Assembly: GCA_031216915.1 (NCBI GenBank)
Contig: CM062297.1
Location: 529,378,971-529,442,970 of the forward strand
Direction: 5' to 3'
Source of the DNA: Pictodentalium vernedei
Taxonomy: Eukaryota; Mollusca; Scaphopoda; Dentaliida; Dentaliidae
Length of the DNA stretch: 64,000 nucleotides
Position numbers and translations under genes: made by a program. Numbering within the stretch: the stretch's first letter is position 1; every line of letters begins with the position of its first letter. The notes below the pieces were generated by a model. That model was not told the DNA's origin. It made no database searches and saw only the letters and a program-made list of their open reading frames with translations. Shown here piece by piece: positions 1-8,265 of this stretch.

Positions 1-2119
1 TTCTGGAGAAAGGGCTATGCCGGCTCTTTCTCCGCAAGGTCACTCTACTCTCTCAGTTTCTATTTCAGAGGAACAAGAACAGGGTGATGTTTCCATGTTA
101 TCTTCTACAAGTGTGCGTCCGTCGTCACAAATGAATTCAGAGCTAGCGGCAAAAGTGCTCATGGAGATTAGACAAATGTCGTCCGCTAGCTCGCCCCGTG
201 TAGCATCCATTCACCGAATGGTTCGGCAGCCGGGTTCGTCCGATGCGGTCCAGGAGGAAATTTTGGGTGATGCGAGCACTATAAACATAATAGATGCACA
301 CCCAGTGACGGCGGATAGTAAGCGAGAACGGAGGAAGCCTTTGAGTCCGGTTCCATCTCGTCCAGGTCCAGCCGGGCCGCGAGCGAGAGAGGCTCCTCTC
401 TCGTACAACAACATCTGGGACCAGATGTTGTGGTACAAAATGTGTCTTTAGCGGAGCAAACGTCCGTCGCTCGGGACGCTCCGTTGTATAAGCAGTCCGC
501 GGAGACTGTTAAGGCTTCCTCTTCTCGTCAGCGCACACGACCGCACCTTGGCTGCGTGACCGCCGATATATTGCCAGCTTCGCCAATCAAGGATTCTTCG
601 GCGACCAGGTCACACCATCCGGCAGCCAGGGATTCGAGACCGATGGACTCCGGACGTTCGCATAGGAAAAGTATGCGGGAGCCATCTGATGCGGAGCTGC
701 CCTCGGCGAAGCAGCAAAAGACTGCACCTCCGCAGGTCTCGACGCCGGACATTCTTGTGCAGATAGCACAGCTTATCGCAGCATCCCAGCAGCAGGGCTT
801 GATTTAATCTGAAAATTTTGAATAGCAATTTACTATTCACCCTGGAAAATTGATTAGCAGTTGATCCAAAAGCACTTGAAACTAATAAATCTTGAATAGC
901 AAAATTCAGAAATTGGAGAGCAAAGTGCTATGCTAATCCAGTTAAATCGAGCCCTGCCCAGCAGCCGACAGAAACGGTGTCGGATCGAGAATTATCCGAC
1001 GGCGCTGGGTCGGTACGCTCCGCCGAAGCATCGGGGGCGGATGACCGGGAACATCATGAGGTCCGACCGGATGGTGAAAGGGATACGGATGACTTGGAGC
1101 TATCCCTTTCGGAACAACATAAAGCTGCCGTGGACTTCATCCGGCACTTTCTCCCTCAAGTTGTTCCGTCGGGCCAGACTGCTGCGGTTCCGGACAAGAG
1201 GATTATAGCGTCATTGGACTCTGAATTTTTTGAGCAGTTCAGGGACATCGCTCCCGAGTTTCCGTCGCAGTCCAATAATGTTGCAAGAACATTTGAATTA
1301 TTGAACGACGCTATATGTAAACTTGCTTCCAAGACGGGGAAAGCAGGTTTCTTGTCCGCTAATACTCTCAACCTGCCTTTCATTAATGCAAGGAATAAAT
1401 TCGATACGGCAGGACAGGGTATCCCGAGAGTTCCTCTGCGTATGGACGACGAGGCGGAAGACTTAGAGCTATCATTACCGTCGTCGGCTTCTATTCCAAC
1501 CGCAGTGTTGGAAACAGCTATTGCGTCTAACAGAGCCAATTTAGATGCCTTATCTTACGCAGATCACCTTACTAAGGCGTTATCACTGCGCCTTCAAGGG
1601 AAAGAGTTTCAGGATATACAATCGTCTTTAAGACTTCTTTCAAGGGCAGTAGCTTATTCCACGTGTAACTCCGCCCTTTCAGTGGCAAATCTGGAGTTGG
1701 TTAGACGTGACGCAGCCCTAGCTACATCCACACTAGTGGATACTAAGGTGAAGAACTCTCTTAGAGTCGCTTCGGTCTCAGGAGAACTTCTCTTTGACGG
1801 CAAGCTTTCTGCTATTTATGATAAAATTACAAAGAAAGCTTCGGATTCTCTGTTGTTCAAATCTGCTTCTAAGAAGTCGGATACAGCAGACAAGAATAAG
1901 ACAGGCACTTCTGGGTCTAATGCGCCCAAGAGAGGTTCCTATAGAGGTTCCGGTGCGTCCTCTTGGTCTTATTCGAGAGACCGTCAGGGTAGCGACTCTC
2001 GTTCGGGACGTCCTTCAGGCCGGGACAATCGGTCGGACGCCCCGAGGTCGACGGGGCGAGGTGCGGGTCGTGGAGGACGTGGTTTCTCCTACCGCAGGCC
2101 TCGCAGGTCCAGGAGGTGA
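1..2119 (+). pseudogene. gag of copy A, frameshifted and interrupted by a MITE
   Basis: This matches the intact 700-residue Gag of copy C over most of its length, but the N-terminal zinc-binding module lies outside the window. The reading frame is open from 17 to 451, is lost after a one-base deletion near 352-356 relative to copy C, continues in another phase (430-807), and is then cut by a 164-bp MITE at 793-956. The deletion (-1) plus the MITE with its 8-bp duplication (+172) return the downstream part (977-2119) to the original phase. The 3' part keeps the basic Gly/Arg-rich tail (GRGAGRGGRGF near the end), expected to bind nucleic acid. Role: capsid-like packaging protein of the element; not functional as it stands. 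Confidence 0.88.
793..956. mobile_element. hAT-type MITE nested in gag of copy A
   Basis: A 164-bp insertion absent from gag of copy C. It begins CAGGGCTTGATTTAA and ends TTAAATCGAGCCCTG, imperfect terminal inverted repeats of about 15 bp. It is flanked by a perfect 8-bp duplication CCCAGCAG (785-792 and 957-964); copy C has one such motif at the matching place. An 8-bp duplication and CAGGG...CCCTG ends are typical of hAT transposons. It is too short to code for a transposase, so it is a non-autonomous copy moved in trans. It is younger than the DIRS copy it interrupts. Confidence 0.9.
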
Positions 2120-4106
2120 TGGCTTAACCCTCTATCGCGTACCGGTTGGCGGAAGGTTGTCGAGCTTTTCACAAGAATGGGCGTCGATTACGGAGGACCC
2201 TTGGGTGAGAGGAGTGACTTCGGAAGGTCTAAAGATATCCTTCAAACGAAAGCCTCCATTAACTCGAAGTCCAAAGTGGACTCATCTTCCGTCAAATCCG
2301 CAGAAAAGAGACGCTCTGTTATCAGAGGTGCAGTCTCTTTTAATGAAGAACGTGGTAGAGGTCGTAGAAAACCAGGAATCTCCGGGATTCTACAGCCATC
2401 TGTTTCTGGTTCCGAAACCAGACGGCTCGTTCCGTCCAGTCATAGATTTGAGCTGGATAAACAAGCTGATCGTCGCTCCGAAGTTTTATATGGAGACGAT
2501 TCGGTCGGTCAGAGCGAGTATTCGGGTGAACGATTATGCAACAAGCATAGATCTCAAAGATGCGTACTTTCACGTCATGGTACATCCGACATTCCGAAAG
2601 TACCTACGCTTCGCAGTCCTAGGGGTGGTGTATCAATTCCAGGCGATGTGCTTCGGATTGAATCTAGCACCCTGGGCTTTCACTCGGGTAATGAACTCGG
2701 TAATGATCTATTTCCAAGCTCATTCGTCTGCGGTAACGTCGGCCTACCTGGACGACATTCTTCAGAGGTACGGCAATGAGTTAACGCTTCAGAACGATGT
2801 TCAGAATCTTCTTCTATTGCTCCGACGTCTCGGTTTTATAGTAAACGAGAAGTCGGATCTGGTGCCGTCCAAGTCCTTCACTCATCTGGGAATGAGCTTC
2901 GAGACACACAACAATCTCGTTCGTCTGCCGTTAACCAGAGCGAAATTAGTCAGTTGTTACACTCGCTATTGTCTGCACGCAGACAAAGTCACAGCGAGGG
3001 AATTTATGAGACTGATAGGTCTGTGCGGAGCCGCCGCGGATCTCATTCCGATGGGACGGTTACGCACACGTCCTCTTCAAATTTTCTTGACTCAAAATTG
3101 GAGTGTGAAAATTCATTCGCTCGATGTAGACGTTCTCTTGTCAGATCAAGTGAAACAAGAGATTCAGACTTGGGCAAACATTCAGTGGTTAACTCAGGGA
3201 GTTCCGCTGCAGTTGCCGGATCCGAGTTTTACCATTATGACAGATGCCAGTCAAACAGGTTGGGGTGCATCATTAATCCCAACGGATTCGAGATGCCAGG
3301 GTCTTTGGGATCCGCAATTCCTGTGCAAGCACATAAACATCAAGGAAATGATGTCAATTTGGCTTGCGTTACGTCACTGGATGGACATTATTCACAGTGC
3401 TCATGTCCAAATCCTATCCGACAATTCGACAGTAGTGGCGTATATACGGAATCAGGGAGGCACTCATTCAGTTCCGTTGTTCAATCTAACGGAAAGAATC
3501 CTTCTGTTTGCGCTAGAACATCACGTTCTTCTTTCGGTCCGTCACATACCGGGTCGTCTGAATGTGCTAGCAGACTCCCTTTCACGAAAGGGTCGCTTGT
3601 TGCCGTCGGAGTGGACTCTCAACAAACAAGTATTCAATCAGATTTGCTACCAGTGGGAATGGCCAATGATAGACTTATTTGCGACACATCTCAAAAATCA
3701 GTTGCAGACGTATGTGTCTCCGTGTCCGGATCCAAGAGCATTTGCAGTAGACGCTCTGTCGATCCCTTGGGACGGAATGATAGGATATGCGTATCCTCCA
3801 GCGCCGTTAATTCAACAAGTATTGCTAAAGATAAAACAATCTCAATGCAAGATTCTGTTGGTAGCATCTCTGTTGCCACAGAGACCGTGGATAAATCTAC
3901 TCAGGTGTCTGTTGTGGGACCTACCGCGAAAGCTTCCTCCACGGGAGGATCTTCTTTCGCAGGGGAAATCGCGCCAACTCCATCACAACCCGCAAGGTCT
4001 CAACCTTCACGTTTTTCCATTGTGCGGTCCTTCTTGCATGGCAAGCACTTTACAGGACGAGCAGTGGACGCGATTTCTAACTGTAGGAGGACCTCCTCTT
4101 CGCTAA
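1794..4106 (+). CDS. Reverse transcriptase-RNase H-methyltransferase-like protein, copy A
   Basis: Open frame of 770 codons. It copies the element RNA into DNA and removes RNA from the hybrid. The first 110 or so residues overlap the 3' end of gag in another phase and are probably not a domain; the conserved part starts near residue 115. RT motifs include PKPDGSFRPVIDLSWIN, IDLKDAYFHV and the catalytic YLDD at residues 318-321. RNase H follows, with the TDASQTGW, NIKEMMSIW, LSDNSTVVAYIRNQ and HIPGRLNVLADSLSR blocks. The C-terminal part (IDLFATHL...VDALSIPW...YAYPPAPLI) resembles the Dam-like methyltransferase segment known from DIRS elements, though a canonical NPPY is absent. The start codon is uncertain: translation may come by frameshift from gag or from an internal ATG. 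The frame overlaps YR extensively. Confidence 0.9.
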   Translation: MTASFLLFMIKLQRKLRILCCSNLLLRSRIQQTRIRQALLGLMRPREVPIEVPVRPLGLIRETVRVATLVRDVLQAGTIGRTPRGRRGEVRVVEDVVSPTAGLAGPGGDGLTLYRVPVGGRLSSFSQEWASITEDPWVRGVTSEGLKISFKRKPPLTRSPKWTHLPSNPQKRDALLSEVQSLLMKNVVEVVENQESPGFYSHLFLVPKPDGSFRPVIDLSWINKLIVAPKFYMETIRSVRASIRVNDYATSIDLKDAYFHVMVHPTFRKYLRFAVLGVVYQFQAMCFGLNLAPWAFTRVMNSVMIYFQAHSSAVTSAYLDDILQRYGNELTLQNDVQNLLLLLRRLGFIVNEKSDLVPSKSFTHLGMSFETHNNLVRLPLTRAKLVSCYTRYCLHADKVTAREFMRLIGLCGAAADLIPMGRLRTRPLQIFLTQNWSVKIHSLDVDVLLSDQVKQEIQTWANIQWLTQGVPLQLPDPSFTIMTDASQTGWGASLIPTDSRCQGLWDPQFLCKHINIKEMMSIWLALRHWMDIIHSAHVQILSDNSTVVAYIRNQGGTHSVPLFNLTERILLFALEHHVLLSVRHIPGRLNVLADSLSRKGRLLPSEWTLNKQVFNQICYQWEWPMIDLFATHLKNQLQTYVSPCPDPRAFAVDALSIPWDGMIGYAYPPAPLIQQVLLKIKQSQCKILLVASLLPQRPWINLLRCLLWDLPRKLPPREDLLSQGKSRQLHHNPQGLNLHVFPLCGPSCMASTLQDEQWTRFLTVGGPPLR

Positions 4107-5062
4107 ACTATGCGGCTAAGTGGAAGGTTTTTCGTCGTTGGTGTAGGGACCATTCTGTAGATATATTCGATCCCTCTATACCAGACATTGCAAACTTTCT
4201 AGTATACTTGTTTGACGAAATCAAACTGCAGCCTGTTACTATAAAGGGTTATAGATCTGTGTTATCTGATACCTATGCACATCATGATAGTTTACAAATT
4301 GGATCTAATGTCTCTTTATCTAAGTTGGTTAGAAACTTTTCGATAAATAGACCCAGAACTCTTAGATTAATTCCTAAGTGGAATTTAGCTTGGGTTCTTC
4401 TTAAATTGAAGGAAAAGCCATTTGAACTTCTTGGGACAGTAGATTTCAAATTCTTATCTTATAAGACAGCTTTTCTCTTAGCTTTCTCTTCTGCTAGAAG
4501 AGTCAGTGAGCTTCATGCACTATCGGTGGATGATTCTCACTATCGTAGTGTCGGGAACACTATCACCTTCACTACTAATGTGGGTTTTTTAGCTAAGAAT
4601 CAGGCTCCTAATAAATATCCGGAACCTATTGTTATTAAGGCTCTTCCGTCTTCAGACGGGCATAAGCCTTTACTCTGTCCTGTTAGAGCGTTACGTATCT
4701 ATAAACAGAGATCTCAGTTTATCAGAAAGGGACGGAAACGTTTCTTTCTGTCTTTGATGCCTAATAGAAAGGACATTTCGGTCCATTCTATTGCTAGATG
4801 GATTCAATTAACTATCCGTACTGCTTATGAAAATTTATCTTCTTCTCAGCAGTCTGTGCTTAAGATTTCTGCTCATGAAGTAAGAGCTCTTTCTACTTCC
4901 TGGGCTTATGCTAATAGTGTTGCTATTACAGATTTAATGAAGGCTGCTTATTGGTCTCAGCCATCCACATTTACAAATTTTTATCTCAGAAATATTGAGT
5001 CCATTTCTGGAGACCTGCATTGTTTAGGTCCGTTATCTGTTGCTCAGAATGTCGTCCACTAA
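2954..5062 (+). CDS. Tyrosine recombinase (YR), copy A, open
   Basis: Open frame of 702 codons. The recognisable enzyme is the last 330 residues or so (about 4065-5062); everything before it is overprinted on RT-RNase H in another phase. An N-terminal SAM-like core-binding segment (FRRWCRDHSVDIFDPSIPD onward) precedes the catalytic domain with Arg in SARRVSELHAL (515/516), His and Arg in AHEVRALSTSWA (641 and 644) and the nucleophile Tyr in TFTNFYLR (677). In DIRS elements this enzyme joins circular DNA to the chromosome without target duplication. Relative to copy C, a C-to-T change silent in RT makes a TGA in the YR phase at 2777-2779. Translation of YR must therefore start downstream of it, or the long upstream extension is not needed. 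This is the only YR in the window that is both open and long. Confidence 0.9.
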   Translation: MLHSLLSARRQSHSEGIYETDRSVRSRRGSHSDGTVTHTSSSNFLDSKLECENSFARCRRSLVRSSETRDSDLGKHSVVNSGSSAAVAGSEFYHYDRCQSNRLGCIINPNGFEMPGSLGSAIPVQAHKHQGNDVNLACVTSLDGHYSQCSCPNPIRQFDSSGVYTESGRHSFSSVVQSNGKNPSVCARTSRSSFGPSHTGSSECASRLPFTKGSLVAVGVDSQQTSIQSDLLPVGMANDRLICDTSQKSVADVCVSVSGSKSICSRRSVDPLGRNDRICVSSSAVNSTSIAKDKTISMQDSVGSISVATETVDKSTQVSVVGPTAKASSTGGSSFAGEIAPTPSQPARSQPSRFSIVRSFLHGKHFTGRAVDAISNCRRTSSSLNYAAKWKVFRRWCRDHSVDIFDPSIPDIANFLVYLFDEIKLQPVTIKGYRSVLSDTYAHHDSLQIGSNVSLSKLVRNFSINRPRTLRLIPKWNLAWVLLKLKEKPFELLGTVDFKFLSYKTAFLLAFSSARRVSELHALSVDDSHYRSVGNTITFTTNVGFLAKNQAPNKYPEPIVIKALPSSDGHKPLLCPVRALRIYKQRSQFIRKGRKRFFLSLMPNRKDISVHSIARWIQLTIRTAYENLSSSQQSVLKISAHEVRALSTSWAYANSVAITDLMKAAYWSQPSTFTNFYLRNIESISGDLHCLGPLSVAQNVVH

Positions 5063-5650
5063 ACAGTTGCAACTATAGTTATGCAGGCTTTCTGTTCCGG
5101 CAGTGACTCCATCCGGCTACCCTCTTCGCTCTGGGCTATTTGACCAAGGGGAAGGGGGGGGGGTGTTCCCTTAGGTCACCTGCTTTATAGTGAAAAGCAA
5201 GGGAATGCCTCCTCCAAGTCAGTATTTCTGAGTCGCTTCCGGGATGGTTTTAAAGTGTAATATTAATGTTAAAATTCATTCATGTCTTATTTTTAAAGTG
5301 TAGCTCGGTGTGAAGCATTTGTATATGTCAAGTGTCAAACGGGCTTTAATATACAATACTCGGACACTTTTAAATGACTATAAAGAGTCTCAATTCTCTG
5401 GACTACTTTATTTATTGGCTTACTTTAAAAATAATTAGTATAAGGGATATACTGGATGTTAATAGAGAACATGAATGTTATTGTGCTCAATTATTAAGGG
5501 TTGTGTATCTTTCTAATTTAATATTAAATAAGAAAGATACATGTAAAGCCTAATACTCCTTTTCTCCTTAAGGGGTTACCTCTTTACTATATAGTTGAGC
5601 TTATTGGATTTTCCTCTATGTCCAAGGCCCTCCAGCCTGTTTACTATTCA
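5063..5650 (+). other. Non-coding tail of copy A with G-tract
   Basis: A 588-bp region between the YR stop and the ICR, conserved in position in all copies that reach it. It contains CCGGCAGTGACTCC, then a GGGGAAGGGG-type run near 5150-5164, then TTCCCTTAGGTCACCTGC and a short CTTT/AAAG stem. No open frame is shared between copies. A role in 3' end formation or as a replication signal is possible but not shown. Confidence 0.6.
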
Positions 5651-5737
5651 GCTAAGTCTGGGTCATTGGTACAGTATAAAAATGTTAAAAAATTTATAGT
5701 AATTTATATATTTTTTATACTTACCAATGACCCAGAC
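5651..5737. repeat. Internal complementary region (ICR), copy A
   Basis: Positions 5651-5683 are the reverse complement of the outer end of the family's left ITR, and 5684-5737 are the reverse complement of the last 54 bp of this copy's right ITR (5987-6040). The junction lies at AAAAAT|GTTAAAAAA. Placing both element ends head to tail in the complement is the DIRS ICR arrangement, thought to template completion of the termini and formation of a single-stranded circle. Confidence 0.9.
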
Positions 5738-5812
5738 GGGGATGGCCCTCCCTGGAGTTGGGAACTCTTGCCTCCCCACTGAGTACATAGCGCTGACCAG
5801 GCACTGCCAGTA

Positions 5813-6040
5813 AGAATGATAATTGGCGCCAATTTCGGGACGTCTGCGTCACTGCGCATGCGCAGTAGAGGCATAGTATGGAGGTCCTTTAGGACATGAT
5901 TTCTTTTTGTTTTGGATGCAAATTTTGGGGATTGGGGGGCAAAATTTGTGTTTGGCCCTGGTTTTGTTAGAGTTAGCACCAGCTAAGTCTGGGTCATTGG
6001 TAAGTATAAAAAATATATAAATTACTATAAATTTTTTAAC
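5813..6040. repeat. Right inverted terminal repeat, copy A
   Basis: About 228 bp, inverted relative to the left ITRs of the other copies. It contains the palindrome ATTGGCGCCAAT (5822-5833), ACTGCGCATGCGCAGT (5851-5866) and the end block AGCTAAGTCTGGGTCATTGG. It ends ...TTTTTTAAC at 6040. The outer 30 bases or so are not found in the left ITR and are matched only by the ICR. Confidence 0.9.
5851..5866. promoter_or_regulatory. NRF-1-like palindrome in right ITR of copy A
   Basis: ACTGCGCATGCGCAGT is a perfect 16-bp palindrome containing the consensus GCGCATGCGC of the animal transcription factor NRF-1. The site occurs in nearly every ITR of the window, left and right. Binding is inferred from the motif only. 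Confidence 0.55.
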
Positions 6041-6990
6041 TTTCTACTGAAATTAGGTCTAATCAGTTTTTTGTACACAACTTCTATACGGCTCAGGCTA
6101 GAGGCCATATTTATGAACCAATCTTTATGAAACTTCTTGGGTACCTTTGTTATCACCGTGGGATGAGAACGAGTGTTTTTGGGTGTGGTCCAAAATTCAA
6201 GATGGCCACCAGCAGCCATTTTGTACCAAAATTAGTGCAATCAGTCTTTTGTACAGAACTTCTGTATGAAAGTTCTGATTTGAATAAATTTTTGTATGAA
6301 TGTTTAGAAACATGGAATACATCACATATAGTACAGGTTTTTCTCTCGTGCAGAAATTATGCAAATTAAATGAACTTTGATTTATTCAGTGCTACTTATA
6401 CACTGTAAGTGCACATGTCAATACGGCTCGGGCTAGAGGCTGTATTTATGAACCGATCTTCACAAAACTTCTTGGCTACCTTTGTTATCACCTTAGGACG
6501 AGAACGAGTGTTTCTGGGTGCGGTCCAAAATTCAAGATGGCTGCCAGTGGCCATTTTGTACCGAAATTAGGTCCAATCAGTTTTTGTCACAACTTCTATA
6601 CAGCTCATATTTATGAACTGATCTTCACAAAACTTCTTGGGTCCCTTTGTTTTCACCTTGGGACAGGAATGAGTGTGTTTTTGGGTGCCTTTGTTATCGC
6701 TGTGCTATGAGAACAAATATTTTGGGGTTCAGTCAGACCCACTCTGGGACTCAAAGATTTCTTTTCCTGTTTAGCATCTGACTGTCACCCACCTTTACAA
6801 TACTTTACCTATACATTTGTTACAGGCTACGGTCAGTATTTATGTACAGACCGTTACAATACTTTATATGTACCTTTGTTATCAGGTCATTACCTAGATG
6901 TTTGTCATTGCAGTGTCACATACTATACATGTACATGTCTTAACAAGTTGAGCTACAGTGTCATTGACACTTTCATTAGTTATCTGGTTT
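6041..6990. repeat. Diverged tandem repeat ending in the CAAGTTGAGCT motif
   Basis: Two good units and one shorter unit (starting near 6050, 6410 and 6590) share the order: TCTATACGGCTC, ATATTTATGAACC, CTTCACAAAACTTCTTGG, TTTGTTATCACC, ACGAGTGTTT and TCCAAAATTCAAGATGGC. The stretch runs into CAAGTTGAGCTACAGTGTC (6941) and a CATTGACACTTTCATT block that recurs at 53255 and, mutated, at 42290. It looks like a non-coding dispersed family with internal tandem units. It begins right at the end of copy A. Confidence 0.65.
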
Positions 6991-7271
6991 TGATTTGTTG
7001 TTGATAAAGACAATTTTTTTTTATTTCTTGAAATCTTTTTGACCGTATTTTGGTAAAAAGTTAAAATGCCTCCCAAGGCATTGTTTGAAAAGAATCTCAT
7101 TAATTTTGAGTTAGTCTGACCTATCCAGCAACTCTTAGCTTTCTAATTAAAATATTATCTGACGTGCAGGCTATAGTTTAATTCAGTATACTGGTGTCAG
7201 TTAGGTGACTATTTGTGTTTTTTCTCTCATTTCTTATGCCATTCTGAGCCCAAATTTTATCAAATCAATAT
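6991..7271. other. AT-rich spacer without recognised features
   Basis: About 280 bp between the repeat and the left end of copy B1. I see no gene, no terminal repeat and no similarity to other parts of the window. Confidence 0.5.
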
Positions 7272-7384
7272 ATTTTTATACAACAGCCAATGGCCCAGAC
7301 TAGCTGGTGTTAACTGTAAAATTAGTCCAGGGCCATACACAAATTTTGCCACACCCCCCCCCCCCCCCCAATCCTCAAAATTTT
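7272..7384. repeat. Left inverted terminal repeat of B1, internally deleted
   Basis: It starts with the end block ATTTTTATACAACAGCCAAT and continues through the CACAAATTTTGCC and CCAATCC blocks with an expanded C run (7353-7369). It then jumps to the AAATCTCAGTTT motif of the leader. About 200 bp present in other left ITRs, including the NRF-1-like palindrome and ATTGGCGCCAAT, is missing. Confidence 0.8.
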
Positions 7385-7622
7385 AAATCTCAGTTTTAAT
7401 GATGCCAGACACAAATCAATGGTAGAATTGGTGGATCCAAGGACACAATTGGATGATGGAAGGAAGAAAAGGTGGTTGGAAGTGTTCAGGGCTGTAACTT
7501 TATAATTTTTAGAAAAATTATTTCATGTTTCCAAATTTCGGGACATGGGCCTGACGTCATCATTCTTGCTAAAGATTTTTTCCACTGTTTGTTAAGTATT
7601 CCTTCCCAATCCTTCCTTGAAG

Positions 7623-7661
<39 letters not shown>

Positions 7662-8265
7662 AGTTAAACTTCCAAGCTTTTTGGCTTATTTTATTGAAAT
7701 TTTTTTTTATAAATTTCCTGGGAGTTTGACGTGTTATACAGAATGTACATTCTATATTTCCCCATGTTTACGTCCTCACCCTAGGGGTGTTTAGGCGTTT
7801 TGGTCATGCATCATACATCCGATATATCATTTTTTCTTCTGGTGAAGATCTTGCTTTACATCAGATAGTTAAAATCTGTTACTGACTTTGGGCCTTTCTT
7901 ATTCAGCGCCTGGAATCTTGTTTCCGTTTTTTCTTCTGACGTTGATTACATTGACAACATTGTATAAATATATGTATTTTCCTATTTATTTAGTTCATGG
8001 TAGGAGTATTGTAAGATGCAAAAAAAATATTCCGGTAGTGTAGCAATTAATATTTTGGAATTTTGTCCACACATAGGCTCTGTTGGGATACATTTGATCT
8101 CGTCTTGTTCACTTGGGGGAACTTGGACTACTGTCAAAATTTTTTGAAAATTTTTTTTGGAAATTAATTTTTTGATTTTCATTTTGAATGTTATTTATTA
8201 TGTATCTTTTTCATATATTTATTGTGGAGTTGGTGGGAGTACTGTCGACTTTGTTTTGATTCATT
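7385..8265 (+). other. Leader of copy B1
   Basis: Non-coding leader homologous to the other copies: the CAGGGCTGTAACTT block near 7488, CCCCATGTTTACGTCCTCAC near 7759 and a degenerate CATCAGATAG half-hairpin near 7859. A run of 36 C at 7623-7658 interrupts a segment that in other copies is a short pyrimidine stretch. No gene is supported. Confidence 0.6.

Larger units (their letters stand above)
1..6040 (+). mobile_element. DIRS-type retrotransposon copy A (5' end outside window)
   Basis: This is the right-hand 6.0 kb of a tyrosine-recombinase retrotransposon. In order it holds a broken gag (1-2119), an open RT-RNase H gene (to 4106), an open tyrosine recombinase (to 5062), a non-coding tail (5063-5650) with a G-tract near 5150-5164, an internal complementary region (5651-5737) and the right inverted terminal repeat ending at 6040. 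The right boundary ends in ...AAC followed by TTT, the same end seen in B2, C, D and E. It has the best preserved RT and YR pair in the window. The left inverted repeat and leader lie outside the window. Classification rests on the YR catalytic residues, the ICR and the lack of direct LTRs. Confidence 0.93.

Noticed and set aside
2954..5062. Phage or bacterial integrase gene
   Set aside because: The enzyme is a tyrosine recombinase, but it sits after RT-RNase H and before an ICR and inverted repeats; the context is a eukaryotic DIRS retrotransposon, not a prophage.
7472..7729. Proline-rich protein
   Set aside because: The proline run is a translation of the 36-base C homopolymer; no homologous frame in other leaders.
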